DNA of 64,000 nt from Mixophyes australis (GCA_036250195.1 JAVHZZ010000005.1:125023398-125087397); one strand, 5' to 3'; counted from the stretch's first letter, positions 44,681 to 56,360 are shown. The notes: generated by a model not told the origin, from the letters alone. Made by a program: numbers and translations.

Positions 44681-45640
44681 TCAGGTTTGGGGTGTCTTAA
44701 GACCCGGAGCATTGGCAAAAGCTGACATCAGGGCTTCAAAAGAGGCTATCGCATCAGAGGTCCAGTTGGTGGCATCAGCCCCTTTACGGGTTGAAGCAGT
44801 AAGAGGAGTGACTAGGTCTGAGAAGGAATGAATGAATCTCCGGTAATAATATATGAAGCCTATAAATTCTAAGGTTGCTTGAATTTTGCTAGGATCCATT
44901 AAGAACCCATCTGGGGAGATAATGTACCCGAGAAATGAGATCTTCCGGACCTCAAATTAACACTTCTCCAGCTTGGCGAACAGTTGATGCTGCCGAAGTT
45001 TGAGGAGGACCTGTTTCACATGAAGGCGGTGCAGGACGAAGAAAAAATCAAGATGTCATCCAGGTATACCACAACAAAGTGGCCTAGGAATTTCCTGAGA
45101 ACATCATTAATTAGGTCCTGAAAGACAGCGGGCGTGTTGCATAAACCGAAAGTCATAACCAAATACTGATAGTGCCCTGAGTGAGTGTTGAATGCGGTCT
45201 GCCATTCGTCCCCGTCTCTGATACGAATAAGGTTATATGCTCCACGTAAGTCGATCTTGGTAAACACTGAAGCACCTCTGAGCTGATCAAAGAGGACTGA
45301 TATGAGTGGAAGCAGGTAAATATTGTTAATGGTGATTGTATTCAACCCGCGGTAGTCAATGCAGGGTCAGAAGAGTCCTGTCCTTCTTGGAGACAAAGAA
45401 AAACACGGCTCCTATTGGCGATTTCGAAGGCCTAATATAGCCTTTTTTAAGATTCTCCTCAATATAATCCTTCAGGGCTTGTATTTCCAGTACAGAGAGA
45501 GAGTATAATCTTCCTTTAGGGCAGACAACTAATAAGATAAAACGACAGGGTTTCAGAATGTAGCGCCCCCACGGTGAGCTGCAACAGAGGTGTCTGTGAA
45601 CATATTTTTCCACCCCGTAAAGGACCACCATCCAGGCCAC
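44681..45640 (-). pseudogene. gypsy reverse transcriptase
   Basis: Minus-strand frames carry [56 protein letters not shown] and the catalytic YLDD at 45055-45066, then the connection block LEFIGFIYYYRRFIHSF. Frameshifts near 45350 and 45010 break it. Confidence 0.87.
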
Positions 45641-46083
45641 AAACAGTGATGGGCGATTTGAGCTTAATGGCAGGAATCACCAAGGAACGGGCGAAATCCA
45701 GATTCAGAAAATTCCCAGTGGCGCCACTGTCTAGGAAGGCAGAGACAGACGTAGATTGTGCACCAAAGGAAATTACGCAGGAACCAGGAGTGCATTTTTG
45801 AAAGATATAATATGCAGACCTAGACGAACTTCTTCCACGTTCTCTATGCCTGTTCTTTTCCTGACTTGTCTGACTTGTTGGGACAGCTTTGGAGGAGATG
45901 GCCCCTGTTGCCACAATATAGACAAAGGCCTAAAGTACGTCTCCTGGTTTTTTCTTCCGAAGTGAGGTGATAAGCACCTAGCTGCATGGGCTCAGATGCT
46001 TCAAAAGGTGCAGCAGAAGGAGTCAGAAGAGAGCATGAGGAAACAGTAGTATCCCTCTCAGATTTTCTTTCTTCTGCGGTCAA
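45516..46083 (-). pseudogene. gypsy gag zinc knuckle and protease
   Basis: [15 protein letters not shown] is the CCHC knuckle (about 45870-45910). A different frame then encodes the protease with AFLDSGATGNFLNLDFA at about 45720-45770. A frameshift separates the two. Confidence 0.82.
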
Positions 46084-46737
46084 TTTTGATGACCAATTGC
46101 ATGAGATTCTCTAGTGTAGCTGGGATTGGGTATTGCACCAGAGAGTTTTTATCTGTTCGGAAAGGCCCAGACAGAACTGACTCCGGAGTGCCGGATCATT
46201 CCACTCGCTCTCCGTGGACCAGCGTCTGAACTCCACACAATATTCGTCGGCAGTGTGACGGCCCTGTTTCAGGACCCTGAGATGAGCTTCAGCCAAGGCC
46301 ACTCTGTCTGGATTATCGTAGAGCAGACCCAGGGCATTAAAGAATGCATCAACGGACTGTAATGGAAGGCTGGTGAGAGCAAGACTAAATGCCCAGGACT
46401 GATAATCACCCTGCAGAAGGGAAATAATGATACCAACCAGTTGAGGCTCCGATCCAGATGAACGAGGTCTGAGGCAAAAATAAAGTTTACAACTTTCCTT
46501 AAAGTTACGAAATAAGGTTCTATCTCCAGAGAACCGATCTGGCAGGTTCAATTTGGGTTCCACATTAGGGGTCAGGGGAGCTTGCTGGGCTTGTGAGGCT
46601 CTAGCAGCTTCCTCTTGCGCAGACAACCGATGCGACAGGCCTTGGACCATGTGGGATAAAGTTTCGATTTGGCCCAACAAAACTCGAGCTGGAGAAGGAT
46701 TCGTCCCGCTTTCTTCCATGGAAATTGCTTTTTCCAC
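46084..46737 (-). pseudogene. gag: gypsy gag (capsid part)
   Basis: The frame contains LPDRFSGDRTLFRNFKESCK and the ADEYCVEFRRWSTESEWNDPALR motif typical of sushi-ichi gag and its domesticated relatives (PEG10/RTL family). The likely start is the ATG at 46719. A frameshift near 46110 leads to the zinc-knuckle part. Confidence 0.85.
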
Positions 46738-46756
46738 TCTCTTTGGTCGGTTATAA

Positions 46757-47465
46757 TGTTACGGCTAACAGTATGAGCTTGTAGAACCAGTCGAGGAGGT
46801 CTTCACCTATAACAGCCACCTGTCCCGTAGAGCTGGTTATGCTCACAGGCACTCAGATGCCCCCAGGACTTACACTCAAAGTAGTACAAGCTTATGAACG
46901 TACTGCCGCCGAGATAGCGGGAGATGGTACAAGCGGAGTAAAAGACAAGCCAAAGGTCTAGGGTCTGAAGCAGGATACGTGGTCAGATACAGACAGTCAG
47001 GGCTGGCAGCGATAAATGGAGGTCTGGGTAACAAAGCAAAGGTCAGGACAACGAGCAAACAATCAAGGTCCAGGTTCTAGGCAGAAGGTCAAACACTGTA
47101 GTCAATCCAAAAGTTTAGCAAACAGCACAGGAACAGGCAAGCAGACAGGATACTGAGCGCTATAACCGGCAAAGAGGCTAAGCCATCCCTGCCTTAAATA
47201 CAGAGACTGGCCAATGGCTGCAGAAGAGGCCAGCAGGAGAAATCAGACTCATGAGCTGCTTTAATAATATAATTAAATTAACAGGTTTGCACACGTGCTT
47301 GGCGCCCCTAATGCCAGGACGCGGCGCTAGCTACTACAGTGTCCCGACCGTTGCCTAGGCAACGGCCAGGGCGAAAGCAGGAGGTGACGTCCCGGTCGTC
47401 ATGGAGACAGTCAGGACGCAGGTGAGGAGAGTCACGGCAGCTAAAGGCCGCGGCGGCTTGTAACA
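46757..47465 (-). repeat. gypsy 5' LTR
   Basis: 709 bases from TGTTACAAGCCG to the CA end beside gag. Shares its outer ~235 bases (43870-44079 equivalent) with the other LTR. Confidence 0.85.
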
Positions 47466-47470
47466 CAGTA

Positions 47471-47783
47471 TATAGCATGCAGCACTCCGATACAGAGCTG
47501 AGTGTCTTGACCTGACAGGGAAGTTATCCTGTGACTTGTGAACTAAATGATTCAAATGACTCAAAACTGCCAGATGAATTTTTTTTTTTATTATTATTTT
47601 TATTGAAACTTTTCAAAAATATATGGGGTACAAAAAAAAGAAAAGAGGGGAAATCACACAAGGAGGAACACATGAGGGACCCCCACATGGGGGGAGGGTG
47701 GGTGGTGTCACTCTGTTGAGAGCAAGACTCATAAAATTAGCAATATGCATATAGAAGAGTGTACGTATACATCAAAACACATT
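47471..47783. other. unassigned, including GAACTAAATGA repeat motif and A/T runs
   Basis: GTGAACTAAATGATTCAAATGACTC-type sequence near 47535 resembles the GTTCA-rich flank elsewhere. No gene. Confidence 0.45.
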
Positions 47784-48112
47784 ATCATCATCATCACCAT
47801 TTATTTATATAGCGCCACTGATTCCGCAGGGCTGTACATAGAACTCATTTACATCAGTCCCTGCCCCATTGAAGCTTACAGTCTAAATTCCCTAACACAC
47901 ACACACAGACAGAGAGAGAGAGACTAGGGTCAATTTTGATAGCAGCCAATGAACCTACTAGTATGTTTTTGGAGTGTGGGCGGAAAACGGAGCACCCGGG
48001 GGAAACCCACGCAATCACGGGGAGAACATACAAACTCCACTCAGATAAGGCCATGGTCGGGAATTGAACTCATGACCCCAGCGCTGTGTGGCACTTAGCC
48101 ACCGTGCTGCCC
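47784..48112 (-). mobile_element. tRNA-like SINE with L2 tail, copy 2
   Basis: Same family and orientation as 36323-36638. Contains a GT/GA-rich microsatellite (47895-47922) in the body. A and B boxes are partly decayed. Confidence 0.85.
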
Positions 48113-48129
48113 AATTAACCTTAATTAAC

Positions 48130-48960
48130 CTTCATTTCTCTTTCTTCCTATCTGGGGGACATTGCTACTATGGGGTTGTAGCTGAGGAGTGTGGAGTTGG
48201 CACTTAACTAGTTAATGTTACAACTCTGTCTGTTGTCTGTACCTAGCAGCCGTGCCTCATACCACCAGAGGTGCTGCTGTTCTGTTCCTTCTACATGCCT
48301 GAATGAGTTAATCTCCGTGCATTATGCCTGATTAGAACTGCACCTGTCGCACTGCTTTAAGTACCTGCCTCTAGCTGTGCTCTGTGCAGTTCATCCGTTT
48401 GTTCCTGGCTGCTGCTAACCTGCTCCTGTGCTGTTTGGTATATACCTGCTGGATTGAACTTCTGTGTATAACCCCTGCCTGTACCTTGGACCTTGCCTGT
48501 TGCCCTGACCTTTTGGACAGACTTCTGGACCTTGCTTATTTGCTTGACCTCTGCCTGGCTATTTGGATTTGTTTGTCTGATCTCTGCTTGATCCCTGGAC
48601 TCTGTCTGCTTTCCTGGACAGCCTTGTGCCTTCTGGACTGGGGTAAAACTTATAATACCTGTTCCTGCCATTTTTACTATACAGTCTCCATAGGAACCTG
48701 TTCTTATCAGTGGATCTGAGTTATCTTGTTTGTGTATTTACCTGAATAAAGACACTTTGCTTTACACTTCTGTTGGTCTTCGTGAATGCACTGGGATTAA
48801 TAACAGTTAAACTGTGGCTGCTGACAGACTCCTCCCCTCTGCAACCACCTGCAGCTAGTCAGTGTAGCCTAAGTACCCAAGGAGTTGGGCAGACTTTTAT
48901 TTTGCTCCGTTTTTTTCCTCTAGGATAGTGTAGAAAGAAGATAGAAGGGACAGCAGGGCT
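48130..48960. mobile_element. repeat unit related to 51850-52185, interrupted by a solo LTR
   Basis: Left part 48140-48215 (CTATCTGGGGGACATTGCTA) and right part 48806-48880 (TGTGGCTGCTGACAGACTCC) match, in inverted orientation, consecutive sequence at 52010-52130, where the two are contiguous. Confidence 0.75.
48216..48805 (+). mobile_element. solo gypsy-type LTR with 5-base target duplication
   Basis: 590 bases, starting TGTTACAACTCTG and ending TTAATAACA, flanked by GTTAA at 48211-48215 and 48806-48810. AATAAA at 48745-48750 fits an LTR poly(A) signal. No internal coding, so it arose by LTR-LTR recombination. Confidence 0.85.
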
Positions 48961-49269
48961 GTCAGGTAGTGAGAGCGGCGGTTCTCACAGAAACCGTCTA
49001 TCTTCTTTGCATGATGCTGACATGCAGAGCGGGAGAAGGCATGGCTACATCATTTCCTGGGGACCGGCGCTGCTCTGAGGAGCATAGAGCGCCGGAAGCT
49101 ACCAAGTCCCTTCCTCAGAGGTGGGGGGTGGGACGGAGCTACAGTGCACAATGCTTTTAAGGCACTAAGAAGAGGCAGATAAAGGTGGAGGGTGGTTTGC
49201 GCTCCCTTGTTAGAGGGTATTGGAAGAATGGCTGCCTGGGGGGCCAAACAATTAAGGGATAGTCCCAAC
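48961..49269. other. unassigned
   Basis: Nothing recognised. Confidence 0.5.
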
Positions 49270-51550
49270 CCTTAGACAATACACTTGAAATCAAAACAGA
49301 AGGTCACTTTGGCGCACAAATAAGGTGTAGAGAATAGCAATCGAAAACCCTGGTATTTATTCCTTATAGGGTTGTATAAATTACATAAAAACATGCAATG
49401 TGAATATAAAGTAAGGTTGCAACCTACAGATGTATCTCATATCATACAGTGCAAAAGGACAAATATTCATAAACATACAGAAAATATTAATGCAGTAATG
49501 TATCACAACGTATTGATTCCTCGTAAGGAGCTATGAAGTCCGATAGGCAACTTGACAGACTTTCCAATAGGCAGAATACTGATAAGTCTGCCTTTACCGA
49601 GGCAGTGTTAGGGTCCCAAGTAGGAGATGTTTCAAAGTCTTGTTCCCTTGTAGCATATAGCCGGGAGCTATATGTTTGGTAAACAGTATCCACTTATGAA
49701 GTCTCTGCATATAGCAGGCTAGATCTGCCAATGTCTGTGGTTAGAAGTCAATAGGGCTCAAAGGAGCTTGCTGGCTTGTTGTCAGGACAGTAGAAGGCTG
49801 AGGACTTACCCCATGAGGATTGTTGCCAATCTTATCTCCCAGTTTCCACCAGGATGCTGGTCTAGCATCAGATGTGTGTCTGGAGCCGAGAGAGTCGCAG
49901 CCGCGGCTTTCGGTTGGTTCGCGCATGTGGTGTGGTTTATTTCACATACCATTTGTTTATGTTATGACTCCATTATCACCCCACCCCCTAACTTCCTGTC
50001 AGCTACCCCTGAGTCAGAGCGATCGAGAGGTCGCTGATACTGAACCCCACAAGAACTATAAACATTACACGTTCTGCATCCGCTTTATTAACCTACATTG
50101 GGTCTGTGTGCTTCTATTGCTACCAGCTATTATGTGTTTTGGTATACATTATTGTACCCAAGTTGATACAATGTAAACAGGACTATGGATAATTAATTAG
50201 GCAATCATCAACTGCCTCCACCAAATGAACGGCTTCAGTGCCCTACTAACTAAAATACACCTCCACTGGCCATGGAGCCTGCCAATCACTAACGGGACCA
50301 ATCAGAGGCCGCAAGGACTAACCAATGATGGCGCGGACCTCCCCCTGGATCACCTTTAAATAATTGCCTCCTTTTGTGTCTGCTAACATTCCTGACAAAG
50401 CCTTGGCGAAACACGTAGGTTACAAGCTGCCCCTCTGCTCCAAAATCCCACTGATTTGGATTAAAGCGATTAGAGGATAAAGCAGCGTACCGATACACTT
50501 TTCACACTGCATTCGCAAACTGATGGAAGCCGCGGCTTCGACTCTCCGACTCCAGACACACATCTGCACCTTGATGCTAGACCAGCGTCCTGGTGGAAAC
50601 TGGGAGATAAGAAGTTTGGTAACTATCCTCATGGTGTAAGTCCTCAGCCTTCTACTATCCTGACAACAAGCCAGCAAGCTCCTTTGAGCCCTATTGACTT
50701 CTAACCACAGACATTGGCAGATCTAGCCTGCTATATGCAGAGACTTCATAAGTGGATAATAAGATTAGAATAGGTACAGTGCTCCTTTCTGATGCCGCTA
50801 TTTTAGACTCCTATAAGGCACTAATGCCGCTGTACTAGCAATTATTTTGACAATAGCCATATACGAATCTTAGGAATCCTAATAACGCTCATAAGGGCGA
50901 GGAAGGATTCCCTGTGTTATTTAGAGCTTGAAATATGTATGAATACACTCCGGATTACACTTATAAAGGGGCCATTTATTAATGACCAGCAGCTCTCCGA
51001 TATTTTGAGCCTAATGTACTTTCAATTTTGCTATATAAGAAGGGTTAAGAGAGGTACATTGTACTGCCTGAGGTGAACAGTAGACCTAGTCAGTATGGTC
51101 TATTTAAATATAATATGATGATGAAGTCCATCTATTCCATCTATAGGCATGGCAATACATAGTGAATTATTGGAGGTTTAGCTCCTCCAAGAGCTGATTC
51201 GTCATAATATACTCAATCTTGATATTTATAAAATATAATGGTACTATCTCCTGAATAAGTATGAAGAGGAGTTCTGTTGCACTATCCAATGAATAGGAGT
51301 GGTTGATCAGAGATTAATATTTAAAACCAGAGAAAAGGGCAATTGAATTGACTACTGTGTTTACGATAAGAATATGCTCAGTAGCTAATTGGAGCAGTGT
51401 CGCGGCTGGACAATTAACATTGTCTATTTTATCAGTTCTATTTCCCATTTCATGTGTGATTCACTATTCATCTTTTATATTTCGCGAATAGTATGTTTTA
51501 ACAGAACAATAAAGATGTATTTAACAAAAATCGATTATCGAAATATGAAT
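49270..51550. mobile_element. PLE-like unit with long inverted terminal arms
   Basis: Arms 49686-49924 and 50522-50757 are reverse complements of about 236 bases with few differences. Between them, 50393-50428 has CCTGACAAAGCC, TTGGCGAAACACGTAGG, close to the core of PLE-type hammerheads. The right side ends near 51575 with GTGAGTGCCCCATAGG and a T-rich run, like PLE termini. No RT remains. Confidence 0.6.
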
Positions 51551-51849
51551 ATTCTGTCCATGTGAGTGCCCCATAGGATCATTCTCTTTTTTTCTTCTCT
51601 CTGGTGTTCTAAAGCAATCTAATGATCGGGTGCACCTATTCTCGAGGTGTTTATTTAATGCTAATGAAGCTAGATTAATACGTACATCTGTATGGAAGTG
51701 TATGGACTACCTGGTGCGGTCCCCTCCCCCTTCTCTGCAAACAGATTCACCAGATTTTATCAGTTCAGTGAGTTTGTGTCCTCGGATGCATGCTATGAGC
51801 TGGGCATTCAGGACGGTCCCTCCCTTAGGGGGGCTGCTTTGGTACGTCC
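51551..51849. other. unassigned
   Basis: An 81-codon plus-strand frame at 51630-51875 has no recognisable motif. DIRS-type terminal sequence is a guess I cannot support. Confidence 0.35.
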
Positions 51850-52185
51850 CCATGGTAGCTGTGTCCCCCAGATAGGAAGAAAGAGAAAAAAGGATTTTTA
51901 TACTTACGATAAATCCCTTTCTCTGATTCCATCTGGGGGACACTGCGTTCCCTCCCTTTTGTTCTTTTGGTGTTTGCTTCTTGGTTGTTTGACTCCCTTT
52001 CCTTGAGGGCTTTAGAATTACACTGACTAGCTGCAGGGGGTTGCAGAGGGGAGGAGTCTGTCAGCAGCCACAGTTTAACTAGTTAAGGGCCAATTCCACA
52101 CTCCCCAGCTACAACCTCATGGTAGCAGTGTCCCCCAGGTGGAATCGGAGAAATGGATTTATCGTAAGTATAAAAATCCTTTTTT
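51850..52185. mobile_element. foldback/MITE-like element with inverted ends
   Basis: AAAGGATTTTTATACTTACG near 51890 and CGTAAGTATAAAAATCCTTT near 52165 are inverted repeats that extend to GGGGGACACTG. A direct copy of GTGTCCCCCAG occurs at both sides. No protein. It abuts, and may have truncated, the L1 that follows. Confidence 0.65.
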
Positions 52186-52189
52186 GACA

Positions 52190-53080
52190 GTTTGAAAATA
52201 CTTCCAGCATGGCAGAGGTGCCGGAGGGTGTAGTCTGTTCGTTGGGCTGGGGGAATTGTATGAGGGCTATTGGAGGGGCGAATGGTGGGGAGTCCGGGGT
52301 GTCTTGGGGTGTCCCATGTGATGGGAAGTTACATATATTTTCTCCCATTGTTGCTGGGTAAAGCTTAAGCTTATATCTATCCCACCGAGTTTGGGATGGG
52401 GCTTTAGTAGAAGGGATCAAGGAGAGGAGGTATTGACACCAAAATGTTATACCGCCTACATTGGCACCCTTAGTCAGTCTATCTAAAATAGGCAGTGGGA
52501 GCGAGGAGAGAGAGTAAGGGGTCTTCGAGGCAGTTATCACCCACTGCCTAACTTGCAAGTACTTATATGTTATTGATGAGGGTAAGCTATAATTATCTTG
52601 GCGCATAGAGAAGGGAAGAAAGAGTCTCTGGGCAAACAAATCTGATAAGGCAATCCCCCTGTCTTTCCAGGCAGTGAGATTTAAATCTGGAATGAGTTTG
52701 CATACGCATACTGCTTGAAGGGAGAGATTGCGGGATGGAAGTGCAAAATCTGTATGTAACCCAATAACCCTGTCCCACACCTGCATGACATCTGAGATGG
52801 ACAGTAGTTTATAGACAGCTAAGGGGCGGGCGGGCCTGGGAGTCCAGAGATGGTCCGCTAGAGAATAGCTAGTGCACAGGGCCCTTTCAATGTCTACTCA
52901 TGGCTTAGAGGCTTGGGGAAGTGCCCAATCCTGCAGGTGGCTCAATATACAGGCTTCTTGGTAGTCAGTTAAGTTGGGAAGCATCACACCTCCACGCTGC
53001 TTACATATGTTTGTGGGTGAGAAGGGGGCTTTCTGTCTCCACACGTATGTCATCATTATTGTATGGAAGTGGGCCATCAA
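52190..53080 (-). pseudogene. L1 ORF2 C-terminal region
   Basis: GGVMLPNLTDYQEACILSHL and YKYLQVRQWV are the equivalents of segments in the other two L1 copies. A 225-codon frame (52786-52109) runs into the foldback element. Confidence 0.78.
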
Positions 53081-53368
53081 TCATTTATGGTACAATATAT
53101 GGTATAGTGCGAAAAACATACATGAGTTTGGGTAACAACATCATTTTAAAGGCAGCTGAGGGGCCCAGCCAGGAGACCTTGAAGTTAATCCAATTCTTGG
53201 CCAAGGAAGAAAGATGGAGAAAAATCGGGGAGAAATTAATTTCAAATATAATAGATAGGGTTGGGGGAATGTGAATACCCAGATAAGGCAGAGAGTCCCT
53301 TACCCAAACAAAAGGAAATTGCTTTTGCAGCGTCGATAGTGAGGATTGCGGTATGTTGATAGGAGAGC

Positions 53369-54518
53369 CTAATATTTAGTGATGTTCAATTCGTAGAAGG
53401 AGGCCGCACTATAACCGTAGAAGATGTGTTTCAAGGCTGACAACCAGGTCTCCGGATTGGTAACAAAAAAATACATCGTCTTTGAACAGACACAGTTTGT
53501 GTGCATAGGAGTGAAGAGTAATACCTGGGAAGTTTGAGGTCTGTCTAATTGTATGTGATAGAGGTTCTCTGGCAAGAACAAACATCAGAGGGGAGAGGGG
53601 GCACCCCTGCCTTGTTCCTTTGGGGATAGAGAAAGGCGAAGATAGGAAACCGTTACTAAATACCCTTGCAAAAGTTCCCTGATATAGGGCCAATATGGAT
53701 TTTAGTATATTTCCCTGTATACCAAACTTAAGTAATACTTCATTCATATAAAGCCAGTGGAACCTATCAAAAGCTTTCTCTGCATCCAGAGAAAGCATAA
53801 CAAGCTCCTCTCCGGTCCCAGACAAGAGGTCCACCACATCCAAAATGCGGTGCGTATTATCTGACGCCGTATGACCCAATATAAAGCCAAGCTGATGCGG
53901 ATGCATCAACTGTGGTAAAAAAGGATTCAGACAGTCTGCTATCAAACTAGCATAAATTTTTATTTCAGTGTTTAGTAGCGCTATGGGTCTATAGTTCTTA
54001 CAATCGGAATGGTCCTTACCAGGTTTGGGGATAGTAATTATTTGTGCCTCCAACATCTCAGCTAGGAATCTACCACCCGTCAAAACATTGTTATAAAGAT
54101 TGGTGAGAAGTGGGGCCAGCTCTGACCTAAACGTGGTGTAGAAGGCATTAACAAAACCATCTATACCATTGGCTTTGTCTTTCGGTAGGCGTTTGATGAC
54201 CTCTTCAACCTCCCGCTGGGACCAAAGGAGATTAAGTACCTCCAAACTATTTACATCTAATGAAGGGAGGTTAAGGTGGTGGAGGAAAGTAGATATGGAG
54301 AGTTCTCTTGGTTGCACCGTGTCTTTGTCATCCTGCAAGTTATAAAGTCTGGCGTAATGTTTAGCGGGGTTGTAGATCTTATTGCCCTTAAAGTCATGGA
54401 GAGTTTTTATTAATCGATTTCTGGCTTGTTTACCCCTAAGTTTACGGGACAAGAGCCTGCTGGCTCTGTTGCATGTGGAGTAGAATTTCTGATGCAATTT
54501 AGTGAGAGCTGATTTCAT
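53369..54518 (-). pseudogene. L1 ORF2 reverse transcriptase
   Basis: A 369-codon open frame contains the RT fingers and palm: IITIPKPGKDHSDCKNYRPIA-type block, LSLDAEKAFDRFHW, GTRQGCPLSPLMFVLA, and the catalytic box read as LFKDDVFF (normally FADD/YADD; the alanine position is lysine). Just after this a frameshift at about 53465 moves to VTNPETWLSALKHIF. This is the only L1 copy in the window that keeps its RT core. Confidence 0.88.
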
Positions 54519-54829
54519 GTGAGATATGAGAAATGTATTGAGCTGTTTCCTAACATCATTTTTTCCTCTTTGGAGAGCTTTGGAGGGCCGTGTCTGGTTT
54601 TGTAATTCTAGAGTGGTTAGAGTGGACTCGAGAGTTCGTTAATGGGAATGGTATTGCTTTTTTAAGCGAGCACCTATTTGGATGGCTGAGCCTCGCAGGA
54701 CTGCTTTCAGTGCACACCAATAAGTGGAAAGAGATGTATCATCTGGGTTGTTAGTCTGAATGTATTGTGACAATGCTTCTGAAAGAGTGACCCTGGGTTC
54801 CAAAGAGGTAAGTAGGTAGGCTGGCATCC

Positions 54830-55563
54830 GCCAAGGTCTCGGGGAAATTTTAGTAAGTTGTAGGTTCCAGGACCACTCTATCGGGGCATGGTCTGACCAT
54901 GTGATAGGGAGTATGTTAATAGTACTGGTGTGTTGAAGTGTCCATTTATCTGGCAGGATTATATCTATAATGGAGTATGTGTTATGATCCCCGGAGTGGT
55001 AGGTATATTCTCGTACATTTGGAGACTAAACCCACCAAACGTCATATAGGTCATGCTCCGCTAGTAGTTTACAGTAGAATGTCCATGGGTTGGGCCAGGT
55101 CCTGCTGATCTTAGTGGTCTGGACTTGTCTATTTTGGGGTCTAAGGTTAGGTTAAAGTCTCCCAGCAGAACTAAATGACCTTTACATACTTTCTGTACCT
55201 TCTTGCATAGTGACTTGAAGAAAGGAATTTGTCATGCGTTAGGGGCATATAGGGTCACCGGTTTGTCTTCTAAAAGTCCAATCAGAATTATAAATCATCC
55301 AGATTTGTCCTCTATTTTAATTGTAGGCTGAAATAGACACGGGCACTAAACAACACGGCTACACCATTCCTTTTGAATGGGCCATTAGTGAAGTATCCCA
55401 ACGGGTATCTTGGGTCTCTCAGTTGGGGGGGTGCACGGGACGAAAAATGTGTTTCTTGGAGGGCTATAACATCTGCTCTGCGTCTGTGGAATGTAGTAAG
55501 CGCCAATTGGCGTTTATTTGGGGAGTTAAGTCCCTTAATATTCAGAGAGTAAAATCGAACCAT
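54830..55563 (-). pseudogene. L1 ORF2 endonuclease remnant
   Basis: MVRFYSLNIKGLNSPNKRQ starts the APE domain; ALQETHFSSRAPPQ and RNGVAVLFSA follow. Later motifs are broken into several frames between 55310 and 54830. Confidence 0.82.
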
Positions 55564-56140
55564 GAGGTATGGAATCTGAAAGGGGAGAGATACAGGTAAG
55601 GAGCCTGTTCTGTTTTTGAGACATGTTGTTTGAGTGATACGAGGAGGATCATGGTGGAGAGGTTCAAGGGAAAAAAGAGGAAAAAAAATGAACTGACCCA
55701 AGGAACGGGGTCAGAGCATGTGGCAAACTGGGTATCATGTGGAGGAGTAGTGGAACTAAATAAATCCCACCCATGAAGCACCCGGAGAAGAAAAAGGGGG
55801 ACAGCAACAATGTAGCCTAGATGAACTATTGAACTACTGAGCCAGAAGAATGACTCATGACTATAGAGTCTCACACAATGTTTGAGCATAGCAGTGCCAC
55901 CTGTTGTAGTTTAGAGGTACTGACTCATGCGTATTATATGAGCGAGCTGAATAGCAGTGCTGCTGTAGTACAAACCTAGTAGCATATTTAGCACAGATGA
56001 GGAGTATGGGCCCAGTACCAAAGCCAGAATCAAGACTAATAGGACAGTGATTTTATCACAAAAAGTTGAGTAGCAGGAACATACACACATAGACGCTCTC
56101 ATTCATACATAGGCTTTAGCAAGTCAGTGCAATTTCACAT

Positions 56141-56360
56141 GTTTTTTCAATTAGATTCGTATTTCATGAATTGTGTTGTGGTTTCTACTTTCCTTTTACT
56201 GTTAGGTACCAAAAGCCAGTGAGTGAGCCTGCTAACTTCTCCCACTTGTTTTGGTTCCTGATGAACTAATCTTTGCAGAGCTGTGAACTAAATGAGTAAG
56301 TTCACTTTTAAGATTAGTTCATTTTGAACTGATCATTCATGAACTCCCCTCACTAGTCTA
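56141..56360. repeat. GTTCA/TGAAC-rich repeat end
   Basis: GATGAACTAATCTTTGCAGA, GTGAACTAAATGAGTAAGTT and AAGATTAGTTCATTTTGAAC resemble the target of the L1 at 38600-38666. Ends near CTCCCCTCACTAG. Possibly the far terminus of one old hAT-like element. Confidence 0.45.

Larger units (their letters stand above)
43823..47465 (-). mobile_element. chromodomain Ty3/gypsy retrotransposon with LTRs and 5-base target duplication
   Basis: Bounded by CAGTA at 43818-43822 and 47466-47470. The upstream LTR on its strand is 47465-46757 (709 bases, TG...CA ends); the downstream LTR 44079-43823 is only 257 bases because an internal block is deleted. A purine-rich GGTGGGGGGC tract beside the downstream LTR is the likely polypurine tract. 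Gag, protease, RT, RNase H and a chromodomain are readable on the minus strand but frameshifted, and the integrase is deleted. The chromodomain and gag place it in the sushi-ichi-like vertebrate lineage. Confidence 0.9.
52190..56140 (-). mobile_element. L1-type LINE, both ends lost (minus strand)
   Basis: ORF2 can be followed from its start at 55563 to the C-terminal region at 52190. There is about 0.5 kb of upstream sequence but no ORF1, so it is 5'-truncated. The 3' end is cut at 52190 where the foldback element begins. Frameshifts and stops are frequent. Confidence 0.82.

Noticed and set aside
48384..48719. 111-codon Cys/Leu-rich frame
   Set aside because: It falls inside the solo LTR and reflects CTG/CTT-rich LTR sequence.
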